Positions 1 through 7,741 of a DNA stretch of 60,772 nucleotides are shown piece by piece. The DNA is from Bryobacterales bacterium (GTDB taxonomy: Bacteria > Acidobacteriota > Terriglobia > Bryobacterales > UBA6623): the NCBI GenBank assembly GCA_028819215.1, contig JAPPMG010000016.1, positions 1 through 60,772 on the forward strand, written 5' to 3'. Each line of letters begins with the position of its first letter. The first letter of the stretch is position 1. The notes under the pieces are model-generated. The model made no database searches. It had not been told where the DNA came from and saw only the letters and a program-made list of their open reading frames with translations. The translations under genes were made by a program, and so were the position numbers.

Positions 1-1
1 C

Positions 2-142
2 AGAGGGAAACCGATGATCGCAGCGGCTAGCGACGAACAAAAAAATAGCCCTGACAATTCGGGGCTCCAACACCAACAGGCCGCAGATGGTGTGGTATAT
101 TTGAACAATTCTTACATATTGGGTTCTTTAGGTGAGGAATGA
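2..142 (+). CDS. 3' end of an unidentified gene (partial)
   Basis: The frame is open from the window edge and closes with TGA at 140-142. That stop overlaps the ATG of the next gene at 139 in an ATGA arrangement, typical of translationally coupled cistrons. About 46 residues are visible, ending in YILGSLGEE. An internal ATG at 14 means it could also be a very short complete gene. No domain is recognisable. If real, it is the cistron upstream of the first TIR gene and could hold the partner of that TIR protein. Confidence 0.4.
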   Translation, partial: RGKPMIAAASDEQKNSPDNSGLQHQQAADGVVYLNNSYILGSLGEE

Positions 143-618
143 TGGCATCCGAGAAGCGAAATGTGTTCATCAGTCACATTCACGAAGACGATGCGGGTCT
201 CAAGGACTTCAAGGATCTGCTGGCGAAGAACCGGATGGAGGTTAGGGACTACTCCATCACTTCGGACAAAGAGAACAATGCGAAGTCGCCGGATTACATC
301 AAGCAGGAGATCTTGGCGCCACGGATCAAAGCCTGCAGCACGATGGTCGTCTACTTGACGGGCGATACCAAGGAGAGCGAGTACGTGAACTGGGAGATCG
401 AGTATGCGTCTAAACACGGAAAAACGATCGTCGGAGTGTGGGAAAGGGGCTCGCGTGGGTGCGAACTCCCGGAAGCGCTGGAAGAGCACTACGACGCAAT
501 CGTGGGATGGCAGAGTGAAAACATTATCGACGCGATAAATGGGGTTTACCGAGGAACGAGCCACTCGGACGGCACACCTAGGAACGAGAAGAAGCCGATC
601 AAGAGGCATCCGTGCTGA
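139..618 (+). CDS. TIR-like domain protein (MTH538/ThsB-like)
   Basis: This 159-residue protein is a stand-alone TIR-like domain. Residues 10-18 read FISHIHEDD, the first strand and loop of TIR domains. WEIEYA at 85-90 carries the glutamates at the usual catalytic position, and GKTIVGVW follows as the next strand. Small TIR-like proteins of this type (MTH538/DUF1863, as in Thoeris ThsB) make NAD-derived signals or degrade NAD in anti-phage immunity; that role here is inferred. The start at 139 overlaps the stop of an upstream frame, and AGGTGAGG lies just before it; ATG 142 is an alternative. The Nmad2 gene begins 7 bp after its stop, so they are probably co-transcribed. Confidence 0.75.
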   Translation: MMASEKRNVFISHIHEDDAGLKDFKDLLAKNRMEVRDYSITSDKENNAKSPDYIKQEILAPRIKACSTMVVYLTGDTKESEYVNWEIEYASKHGKTIVGVWERGSRGCELPEALEEHYDAIVGWQSENIIDAINGVYRGTSHSDGTPRNEKKPIKRHPC

Positions 619-625
619 AGATCCG

Positions 626-1261
626 ATGCCACGACGCCTGTTCTCTTACGTCGTACGATTCGATAGCGGATTCGCGCCGAACCCGTTTCACGGCTATTGC
701 ACGCTGGCTACCTGTAAACCGAGAATCCGAGAGCGCGCGAATATTGGGGACTGGGTGGTTGGAACCGGGAGCAACGCCAAGGGAGTACGGCGCGGAGGCC
801 ACTTGGTCTATGCAATGCGAGTCGGGGAGATTCTCGAGACTGCTCAATACTGGCACGACCCTAGGTTCGAACGGAAGAAACCGGACCTTTGTCACAGTTG
901 GGCAGCTGCTTCCGGGGATAACATCTACGAACCAATTGGCTCTTGTGGTTGGAGACAGCTGGACTCCTACCACACGAAGAGTGATGGCCAACCGAATGAG
1001 CGTCATATCAGGCGCGATACTGGCGTGCCACGCATATTGATTAGCAAGGACTTCGTGTACTACGGAGGAGAGGGGCCGAAGTTGCCGGGAAGATTCCAAT
1101 CGGGCGGCAGTATGGACTTGCGTCGTGCGCAGCGGAGTTACCAACTCGTGAATGACGAGGAAGTGATCACCAGTTTCGAAGCATGGCTGAAGTCTCATGG
1201 GGGCCGAGGATACGAAGGAAAGCCCTGGGACTGGGTTTGTCGTAGGCCGCGACCGAACTAG
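626..1261 (+). CDS. Nmad2 nucleotide-modification-associated protein
   Basis: About 211 residues beginning MPRRLFSYVVRFD. The segment GFAPNPFHGYCTLATCKP, followed by IGDWVVGTGS, is the hallmark of the Nmad2 family (nucleotide modification associated domain 2). The family was defined by its occurrence beside enzymes for hypermodified DNA bases in phages and bacteria; its biochemical activity is, to my knowledge, not established. ATG 626 was chosen because the conserved domain starts there; a longer frame from 539 would run through the TIR coding sequence. It lies 7 bp after the TIR gene and 126 bp before the MazG gene, so the three may form one unit. Confidence 0.75.
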   Translation: MPRRLFSYVVRFDSGFAPNPFHGYCTLATCKPRIRERANIGDWVVGTGSNAKGVRRGGHLVYAMRVGEILETAQYWHDPRFERKKPDLCHSWAAASGDNIYEPIGSCGWRQLDSYHTKSDGQPNERHIRRDTGVPRILISKDFVYYGGEGPKLPGRFQSGGSMDLRRAQRSYQLVNDEEVITSFEAWLKSHGGRGYEGKPWDWVCRRPRPN

Positions 1262-1387
1262 GGGCTGGGAGTACTGGGCGCCGTGTTGCGCCAGCGGCGG
1301 CTTTGCGCAAACGACACCTGGGATCGGAGGGCAGTGTAGCCAAGCGTTAGGCCTTTAGTGTAGTGAACATCCGATGCAACTCGATCA

Positions 1388-2341
1388 ATGAGCGCGAGGA
1401 TAAACTGGAAGACAAGGGAGCAGATGAAACTAGGCGAATATCAGGCACTGGCGAGAGAGACGGACCAGAACCCCCGGGGCAGCAAGCATAGCAGTGCACG
1501 GGAGCCAAATCGGGCAGAGATCATACCGCTATTGGGGTTGGTCGGCGAGATGGGTGCACTGCTGTCGGAGTACAAGAAGCTGCTACGCGACGGTGAGATT
1601 CATCGGAGCTTTCGGGAGGAGCTGGCGGAAGAGCTAGGCGATGTCCTTTGGTATGTGGCGAACGTTTCCGACAAATTCGATCTTAGTCTGGAGGACATCG
1701 CCAGGGCTAATTTGAAGAAGGTACGGGGTCGATGGTTGGGTCCCGAGGGCGACCCTCGCTTCTACGACGACGGGCTGGACGGAGGGCAGCAACTGCCCCG
1801 CGAATTCGCGTTTCGGTTCGAACAGGAAGGGGCCGAAGGTGCGAGGAGGGTTCGGATGCTCGACGCCTCATCCGGAGCACCGACGGGCGATCCACTCCGG
1901 GACAACACGTATTCAGACGACGGATACCGCTTCCACGACGTGATCCATCTCGCGTTTGCTGCGTATCTCGGCTGGTCTCCAGTAATGCGGAAGCTGTTGA
2001 GGAACGAAGGGCGGTTGGCCCATAGGACCCCCGAACAGGTGGACGATGCCGAGGACGGTGGCCGAGCGCAGGTCGTGGAGGAGGCGATTGTAGCAGCGGC
2101 ATACATATATGCCGAAGACCACGCTTTCCTCGCCGGTGCGACGACGGTCGGACAGCAGCTCATTCGTCACATCGAAAGGATGACAAGAAAGCTGGAAGTC
2201 CGTGACCGCTTGGCATGGGAGTGGGACAGAGCACTGCTGTCGGGGTTTGAGGTCTGGCGGGAATTGATGCGGAATGGCGGCGGGTGTGTAGTCGGCAACC
2301 TGAAGGCTCCCAGCTTGGAGTTCAGGCTCAATAAGGGGTAG
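1388..2341 (+). CDS. MazG-type NTP pyrophosphohydrolase with MazG C-terminal domain
   Basis: The 317-residue protein has two parts. The N-terminal all-alpha pyrophosphohydrolase domain shows LGLVGEMG (49-56) and EELAEELGD (77-85), the acidic metal-binding helices of MazG. The C-terminal half contains HDVIHLAFAAYLGW (183-196), characteristic of the MazG C-terminal domain, which is often found in phage and base-modification loci. Such enzymes hydrolyse (d)NTPs to monophosphates, which can clean or reshape nucleotide pools; the substrate here is unknown. It follows Nmad2 and faces the hypermodification-type gene at 2370-3416, 28 bp away and convergent. It appears complete. Confidence 0.8.
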   Translation: MSARINWKTREQMKLGEYQALARETDQNPRGSKHSSAREPNRAEIIPLLGLVGEMGALLSEYKKLLRDGEIHRSFREELAEELGDVLWYVANVSDKFDLSLEDIARANLKKVRGRWLGPEGDPRFYDDGLDGGQQLPREFAFRFEQEGAEGARRVRMLDASSGAPTGDPLRDNTYSDDGYRFHDVIHLAFAAYLGWSPVMRKLLRNEGRLAHRTPEQVDDAEDGGRAQVVEEAIVAAAYIYAEDHAFLAGATTVGQQLIRHIERMTRKLEVRDRLAWEWDRALLSGFEVWRELMRNGGGCVVGNLKAPSLEFRLNKG

Positions 2342-2369
2342 CTTGAGTCGGATGGCGGACACGATGTCG

Positions 2370-3416
2370 TCATGAAAGCAAGAGCGTAGGTAGATTGAGC
2401 TTCCATTTGGGGGGGTACCACTGTGGAAGGGGCTTCGTAGATGGTCTGTACTTCTGCTTGATCCGTGTTCGCCTAGAAGAGCCGGGGCACGAAGGATGGA
2501 CGACGCGCGAGTACTTGTCGACCTCGCAAAAGAGGTTCTGCAGGTCGATGAGTTGAAGGGGCCGCCCCCAGAGATCCGGGAAATCGATGTCTTGGCGCGA
2601 GAACTCATTCTCGCGGAGGTCGCTGACCGCGCGGATCACGTCCGCATCGTTCAGGCCGCCGGTATCGGCGAAACACCTGCGGATGCCGCTGCGGGCACCG
2701 GGACCGGCAACGACGAAGTCCATTTCAGAGAATTCGAGAAACGCGCTGTAGTTCAGGTCGATGGCGAACTGAAACGCAAGAAAAGGGCCGATGGACGGGT
2801 ACTGCCTTAGGATCTCGTAGACGGTCTCGAGGGACTTGGCAGCGGCAATGAGGCTGGGTACTTCGTCGAGAAGCATGCGGTTTAGCAGATGCAGGTGGTT
2901 ACGGTGCTTCCTAGGGTGGCCGAGATTCGGGCTTGGAATGATGTAGGCTGCTGAGTAGACTCTCGACTGGCGATCGAGCAAATCGTCGAAGACACGAGCA
3001 TATTCGTCAGGCTGGTAGGTCGCCGCGATGGGTTGGCCGATTCGCGAGGCCAGCGCTTGCCAAGTCTCGATCTTGTTGAAGAACTTGAAGAGCATCGCTC
3101 GGAAGAAGATCTCGCTGGGAGTCTGGTCGCCTTTGTAGAGGACGTGCTGGATCAAGTATTGGCTGACTCGGTCGGAAGCTCGGTAGGCGTTGGTAAACCG
3201 GTAGCGCCTGAGTACTGGATCTTCAGTCCACGGTGGTGGCGATCCAAAAACGCGGCGGATGAAAAGCCGCTGCCGCTCGGCCGCAAACCGCCAGTAGGTG
3301 TCGAACACCGGGGTGGCTCTGAGGGTGCGTCCACGAGCAACCTTGATGTTTCGGACATCCCATGCGGTCGTGGGCACGACAATTCTTGTGGGGTTGTCTG
3401 TCGAAGGAGGGTCCAT
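2370..3416 (-). CDS. 5-hmdU DNA kinase / aGPT-pyrophosphorylase helical superfamily protein
   Basis: A 348-residue all-helical protein. RYRFTNAYRASDRVSQYLI (71-89), FFRAMLFKFFNKIETW (104-119), and the C-terminal CEVDKYSRV and RTRIKQKY followed by PPKW match the superfamily containing 5-hydroxymethyluracil DNA kinases and alpha-glutamyl/putrescinyl-thymine pyrophosphorylases of phages with hypermodified thymine. Those enzymes act on DNA bases after replication. No hydroxymethylase or TET/JBP gene is in the window, so the substrate is open. I chose ATG 3416, with AGGA upstream. The frame stays open to 3788 (ATGs at 3572 and 3788), but that part lacks recognisable family signature. It is convergent with the MazG gene. 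Confidence 0.75.
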   Translation of the reverse strand: MDPPSTDNPTRIVVPTTAWDVRNIKVARGRTLRATPVFDTYWRFAAERQRLFIRRVFGSPPPWTEDPVLRRYRFTNAYRASDRVSQYLIQHVLYKGDQTPSEIFFRAMLFKFFNKIETWQALASRIGQPIAATYQPDEYARVFDDLLDRQSRVYSAAYIIPSPNLGHPRKHRNHLHLLNRMLLDEVPSLIAAAKSLETVYEILRQYPSIGPFLAFQFAIDLNYSAFLEFSEMDFVVAGPGARSGIRRCFADTGGLNDADVIRAVSDLRENEFSRQDIDFPDLWGRPLQLIDLQNLFCEVDKYSRVVHPSCPGSSRRTRIKQKYRPSTKPLPQWYPPKWKLNLPTLLLS

Positions 3417-3930
3417 TTCATCCTCGATGAGGAGTGTACCCCTTATTCGATGGTGGTCGGGGGGCGTCACTCGGAAGGCGATCCACAGGGACGTTTCTCC
3501 GACAATCAGGACAGGAGTCCGAGACCAAACGAGTGCCCGGCTTTGGAACGGGAATCGCAGGCTCTCGGTCATGTGGCGAGTTCGTCTGCTTCTCCACCAG
3601 CCTTCACCAAACCTCTTGCTTGGACTTTCACCCCAGGCTTGGGCTCCTTGATCCAAGAGAGCGCGCACTTGTAGCCCAGCGCTCTGAGATCGCCCGTGGC
3701 CTTCTGAAACGTTACAAGGCCGAAGAGCGGAAGCTTGGGCTACCCTGAGGCGACGATTCCGTCCTACACGACAGTGAAGGTTTAACATGTGAAGTCTCAG
3801 TCCTTAGGAAACACGCTCTCGTAGTCGGCCTACGTGGACATCGAGGGACCGGTGGTGTCTGGGTATCGGAAGTCTCTGCCATAATTGCAGTTGCTAGTGG
3901 TCCAAGTTAGTGACGGGGTGAGGTTCAAGT
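3417..3930. other. Divergent intergenic region, 514 bp
   Basis: This lies between the hypermodification-type gene (leftward) and the TIR-SLOG module (rightward), so it should hold both promoters. The minus frame is open across 3417-3788 but shows no recognisable domain. No clear promoter, operator repeat or RNA gene could be assigned by eye. Confidence 0.4.
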
Positions 3931-5052
3931 GTGCGAGAGGTGAGCGAAGGGATGCGGACGCCCATACAAATCGTAGTGATCCGCGATCGGCGCCACCGGC
4001 GAACTGATGTCTACGTAGATACCCTTAGGCTCGCTTTCGAGGGCAGCGCGGCTGGCGTGGGATCACCGAGCGCGTACCTTTCCGGGGCTGTCGATCTCGG
4101 CATCCGTGTATTGGAGCCGGCGAAGGAACTAGGCGAAGCTGACGTGGGGCGGCTGGCCGGTGGAGCGCGACACACAATCGTCGTCGTGATTGGGGCGTCG
4201 TCAAATCGAAGTAAGATGCTCGAGAGAACGGTCGGCACTGATCATATGGTGCGGGTAGCAGCACCCCCGCCGATGAGCAGTGGAGAAATTCAGGGCGATA
4301 AGGCGACGGATGGGGTTGAACCAGCTTTCGCGCCTGTGGTTGCCACTCTGCGAGTGATGCAGAGAGCGCGGCGAGTGCTTCTGGGTCGGGTCGGCGGCTG
4401 CGAATGCGCTGATGGCGGTTTGAAATTGTTCATAAGTCACGCGAAGATTGACGGTGTGGCCATGGCTAAGTCGTTGATTGGTGTGCTGCGACAACTGCGA
4501 GAGGCCGACCGGGATCCATCCGGCTTTGCCTACTTCTACGACGACGAGCATATAAAGCCCGGTAGTATGTGGAGCGAGGTCTTGAACGCTGAGGCAGGCC
4601 AATCGATGTTGATAGCGCTCCGTACAGAGGCATATGAGGGGCGATATTGGTGTCGTCGGGAGTTTTTGCGGGCGGAGAGCCGCGGGATGCCGATTTTGGT
4701 GGTGGACCTGCGGAGGGAGCAGTACCACGATTGTTCATTGCTCCCGTTCGATGTTGTGCCTTCCGTTCGAGTGCACGACGGAAACCTGATCCGCGTGGTG
4801 CTCCACGCGATGGCGGTGCATCTCAGAGCGCTGCGCGTACAGAGCGAAGCACCACGGGGTGTCAAGGTGTTGCCGCACCGGCCATCCGTGTATTCATTGG
4901 GCGGCGTCTGCCAATTGGCTAAAAGCAACCAAACAATCGCTTACCCTGGCCCGAGGCTACCGGATACTTATACCCGAGCGGTGCGGCCGATCCTAGAGCG
5001 GGGAGCGTCGAAGGTAGATCTGGTGACGTTCGATGAGCTAGCTGGAGCTTGA
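3931..5052 (+). CDS. TIR-domain protein paired with a SLOG protein
   Basis: A 373-residue protein. A typical TIR domain spans about 164-270: LKLFISHAKIDG at 164-175, YFYDDEHI at 201-208, and WCRREF at 240-245, whose Glu244 sits where TIR NADases place their catalytic glutamate. Residues 1-160 resemble a Rossmann-like fold (VVIRD, HTIVVVIGAS) of unknown role. The tail has a YPGPRLP segment, reminiscent to me of other SLOG-paired TIR proteins. The GTG at 3931 has GGGGTGAGG at good spacing; ATG 3952 is an alternative. The SLOG gene starts 1 bp after its stop. By analogy with Thoeris, TIR would produce or cleave a nucleotide and SLOG would sense it; this is inference. Confidence 0.78.
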   Translation: MREVSEGMRTPIQIVVIRDRRHRRTDVYVDTLRLAFEGSAAGVGSPSAYLSGAVDLGIRVLEPAKELGEADVGRLAGGARHTIVVVIGASSNRSKMLERTVGTDHMVRVAAPPPMSSGEIQGDKATDGVEPAFAPVVATLRVMQRARRVLLGRVGGCECADGGLKLFISHAKIDGVAMAKSLIGVLRQLREADRDPSGFAYFYDDEHIKPGSMWSEVLNAEAGQSMLIALRTEAYEGRYWCRREFLRAESRGMPILVVDLRREQYHDCSLLPFDVVPSVRVHDGNLIRVVLHAMAVHLRALRVQSEAPRGVKVLPHRPSVYSLGGVCQLAKSNQTIAYPGPRLPDTYTRAVRPILERGASKVDLVTFDELAGA

Positions 5053-5053
5053 T

Positions 5054-5872
5054 ATGTGGTCAGTAGGTATTTCAGTCTCGCCATGCGAGGACGCGACGCG
5101 GATTGGCTATGACCCACGACAGATCAATCGGATCGTGATCAGGATGGCTCAGTTCTTCCTTGATCGGGACATGCGCGTCATCTTCGGTCACGATTGGCGC
5201 GAGGATGGGGTAATGCGGGCTGTAGCGGACTTCGCGGGCATTGTGGCTGCCAGGGCCGAGACCGGCGGGGGAGGATCAGATGGTGAGCGGTCACTTGGCA
5301 GCGCGGACGGAGCAGAACCAAGGATGGTCAATGTGGTCCCGACAGGAAGGGAATCGCTTAATCGGTTGGCCGTCGAGGCGCAGCACGATAGCGGGGGATT
5401 CCTCAAGGTGATTCCACTTAGGGAGGAACTAGAATATACGCCCGAACAACTGGCGGGTGTTCGCGAGCGGTACGTCCGACCGCACCGGCAATTAGGACGC
5501 GCGGCGGAGTTGACAGCGCTCAGGAAGCACATAACGCACCTGCTTGACCCTGGATGTCGGATCTGTCTGGGAGGCAGGACGAGTGGGTATCAGGGCAATG
5601 AACCGGGTGTGATGGAAGAGGCGAGGTTGGCGCTAGAGCATGGTAAACCACTGTACTTGATGGGCGGGTTCGGCGGCGCGACACGCGAGTTTGGAGAGGG
5701 CGGGCAACACGGTGACAAGGACTATTGGAGCAGCGGGAACGGGCTCACGGATGAGCAGAAGCGGGAGCTATTCGAGACGACGGACATAGAGCGCACGATT
5801 CGCCTAATTTCAGGTGGAATTGAGAGTCTTAACCCGCGATTCGGTGTTCACGGGCTCGGCCTTGAAACTTGA
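5054..5872 (+). CDS. SLOG-domain nucleotide-sensor protein
   Basis: A 272-residue protein with a Rossmann-like N-terminus (VGISVSP at 4-10, then FFLDRDMRVIFGHDWRE at 34-50) and the strong SLOG signature in its second half: CLGGRTSGYQG, EPGVMEEARLALEHG, then PLYLMGGFGGATREF. SLOG domains (SMF/DprA-LOG) bind nucleotide-derived ligands. In Thoeris ThsA and TRPM channels they respond to ADP-ribose-type molecules made by TIR or related enzymes. The gene is separated from the upstream TIR by one base, implying coupled expression. It has no obvious effector domain or membrane segment, so any output may come from a partner, possibly the TIR at 6043. It appears complete. Confidence 0.75.
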   Translation: MWSVGISVSPCEDATRIGYDPRQINRIVIRMAQFFLDRDMRVIFGHDWREDGVMRAVADFAGIVAARAETGGGGSDGERSLGSADGAEPRMVNVVPTGRESLNRLAVEAQHDSGGFLKVIPLREELEYTPEQLAGVRERYVRPHRQLGRAAELTALRKHITHLLDPGCRICLGGRTSGYQGNEPGVMEEARLALEHGKPLYLMGGFGGATREFGEGGQHGDKDYWSSGNGLTDEQKRELFETTDIERTIRLISGGIESLNPRFGVHGLGLET

Positions 5873-6042
5873 CAAGCCTCACGAGTGCGGCCTGTTGGCT
5901 CGGCCCATAGCTGCTCGTGGTAGCAGATGCAAAGCGAGAAAGGAGAGCGACTTCGAGAACACGAGGCAACGGCGAGTGCACTTGCAGGCGCTCCGGAACG
6001 GGCAACAGCCGCCGACCTGCGGGTGGCCGTCGACGAAGAAAG

Positions 6043-6606
6043 ATGGCAAGGCTATTCATGGCGGGTACGAACGTTCGAGAGATCCTGCTGCAGGAGGCGG
6101 AAGGAGAGGGGCTAGAGTGGGATGTTTTTGTCTCTCACCGGTCCAACGACTCTGCTGACGCAATCAGAATCGCACGGCGCATCCAGGGTTCGGGGCTGTC
6201 GGCATGGGTTGACAAATTGGATGCGAACATGTGGGGAGATGAAGATGGTCCGTTGCTGGACCACTACATCGAGACGATCCTGTCGCGTAGCTTCAGCCTA
6301 CTTGCGTTGGTTTCCGACCTGACCCACGAGTCGTGGTGGGTGCCGTTTGAGATCGGTCTTGCCTTCGAACTGCGCAGATACCTGTCGGCATTTGCCCAAA
6401 GGACTATCCGGCTTCCATCGTTCCTGGCAAAGCACCCTCGCTTGTCCAGCGATGGTGACATTGACCTTTGGTGCGAGCGGTTGAAGCAGTTGAAGAGAAG
6501 GGGTCGCACCGAACGCGTATCGCTTATTCGCGGGTATGCGGTGATGGCAGAGAAACGCGGTGCGTACCTTGATGAGATGGGGAGACTGACAAGGGACTTT
6601 AGCTGA
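6043..6606 (+). CDS. TIR-domain protein (third of four)
   Basis: About 187 residues. The TIR domain starts WDVFVSHRSND (26-36) and continues through GLSAWVDK and SWWVPFEIGLAF (97-108), with Glu103 at the expected catalytic position. The C-terminal tail (KQLKRRGRTERV onward) is basic and helical. ATG 6043 follows GAAGAAAG; ATG 6058 is an alternative, and the frame upstream to 5917 is arginine-rich and unlikely to be coding. It lies 170 bp downstream of the SLOG gene on the same strand, so it may be the last gene of a TIR-SLOG-TIR module. Function is predicted to be NAD-related signalling or NADase. Confidence 0.75.
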   Translation: MARLFMAGTNVREILLQEAEGEGLEWDVFVSHRSNDSADAIRIARRIQGSGLSAWVDKLDANMWGDEDGPLLDHYIETILSRSFSLLALVSDLTHESWWVPFEIGLAFELRRYLSAFAQRTIRLPSFLAKHPRLSSDGDIDLWCERLKQLKRRGRTERVSLIRGYAVMAEKRGAYLDEMGRLTRDFS

Positions 6607-6744
6607 GGCGAGACCATGACCAGAGGCTGGCGGGAGGGGAGAGGATTACGGTCGGTTTCGACTTCATCGGCTTTGGGCTCAGGCACGGACCTCAGGAGGG
6701 CCGCCTTGCGGGCAACAAGTCTTTCCGGGATTGGTGCTCGGACC

Positions 6745-7182
6745 TCAGCGGCTGATCATGTTGCACGCAACAAATAAGAGGGTTCCGAGGAATCCGCATG
6801 AGCCCAACACGACGAATGCAATCGGGGTATGCTGCAGCGCGTTGTGAAGGGGCGACTTATCAAGCTTCTCCCACTGTTGCCGCTCCCTGACCAAGAAGGA
6901 GGTTGGCACTTCCTGATTCTTCTCCATTTCCATTAGGAGTTGGCACTTGGCGGACAGCTTGGCGGTCAACGACCGAAGACTGGCAAACCAAGCAAGGGCG
7001 ACGACAGCCAAGAAGACCCACAGGACGGCGGATACAATCGGGAACATTTCGAACGATCCAGTGGCAGCGGTGGTAAGGACTATGCACATTACCCCGTGTG
7101 AGCGGGCGGCGGCGTCGCGCCGCTCGTCCAACTTATCGGCGGATTGGACGTTTAGCTGGTAGACGGAGAGATCGTCATCCAT
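6745..7182 (-). CDS. RipA-like octameric membrane protein
   Basis: A 145-residue membrane protein with hydrophobic stretches at about 30-42, 47-68 and 119-142. The N-terminal YQLNVQSADKLDERRDAAA is characteristic of the RipA-type octameric membrane protein family, defined from Francisella RipA. Its ATG (7182) overlaps the stop of the TIR gene by 8 bp, so the two are translationally coupled. By analogy with other TIR and membrane-protein pairs, it could be an effector, perhaps a membrane-disrupting pore, or an anchor triggered by TIR activity; this is not established. A small SLATT-like protein is an alternative assignment. Confidence 0.55.
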   Translation of the reverse strand: MDDDLSVYQLNVQSADKLDERRDAAARSHGVMCIVLTTAATGSFEMFPIVSAVLWVFLAVVALAWFASLRSLTAKLSAKCQLLMEMEKNQEVPTSFLVRERQQWEKLDKSPLHNALQHTPIAFVVLGSCGFLGTLLFVACNMISR

Positions 7183-7672
7183 GCCGGACTCTCAAGACGT
7201 GGCGCCTGATCCAATCATCAAGGTCAGGATAGTCCTTCAGCGATTTGAGTGCCTCAACGACGGATGGCATGCCTGTCACATGGCTGAACATCATCTTTGC
7301 GCTGGGAACTTCGTGTGCGTGGGCACCGCCAATCTCGTATCCGACCCACATGGAGATCGCAATCTGTGGTCTGACATTGACCAGAAACCCGTCGCTAATC
7401 TGGATCTCGCGCATGATGTAATCGGGAAGCGCGAGCGAATCGTGTCTGACGTTTGGATCCCACTCCGCGAGATAAGTGATGATTCCGTGCTGCGTTGTAA
7501 TGTAGCGGGCAACCTCTTCTGCCTGAGAATCGTCGGTCTTGTGCGAGATGAATACCTGCCGACCTCCGGCAGTTAGCCTTTGGGCACTCGCGTTAGAAGC
7601 AGATTTGGTCTCTCGCACAGAACCGGCATCACCCGGATAGAAGGCCGTATTAAACCGTACTGTCCCATCCAT
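7175..7672 (-). CDS. TIR-domain protein coupled to a membrane protein
   Basis: A 165-residue protein with about 37 unstructured residues, then a TIR domain: RQVFISHKTDD (38-48), YIMREIQISDGFLVNV, and MWVGYEIGGAHA with Glu113 at the catalytic position. Its TGA (7175-7177) lies inside the start of the membrane-protein gene at 7182, giving a tightly coupled pair on the minus strand, opposite to the other three TIR genes. The start at 7672 comes one base after a TAG that closes another open frame running from 7973, so a lost upstream cistron is possible. It lies about 80 bp inside the inferred island edge. Confidence 0.75.
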   Translation of the reverse strand: MDGTVRFNTAFYPGDAGSVRETKSASNASAQRLTAGGRQVFISHKTDDSQAEEVARYITTQHGIITYLAEWDPNVRHDSLALPDYIMREIQISDGFLVNVRPQIAISMWVGYEIGGAHAHEVPSAKMMFSHVTGMPSVVEALKSLKDYPDLDDWIRRHVLRVRHG

Positions 7673-7741
7673 GCTAGATCTCGTTCCGCTGAGCTACTTC
7701 ACGCAGTTCGTGCAAGGACGAGGATACCAAGACTAGGTTGG

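Noticed and set aside
3417..3788. N-terminal extension of the hypermodification-type protein to 472 residues
   Set aside because: The frame is open but has no recognisable family sequence, and a better start with AGGA upstream is at 3416.
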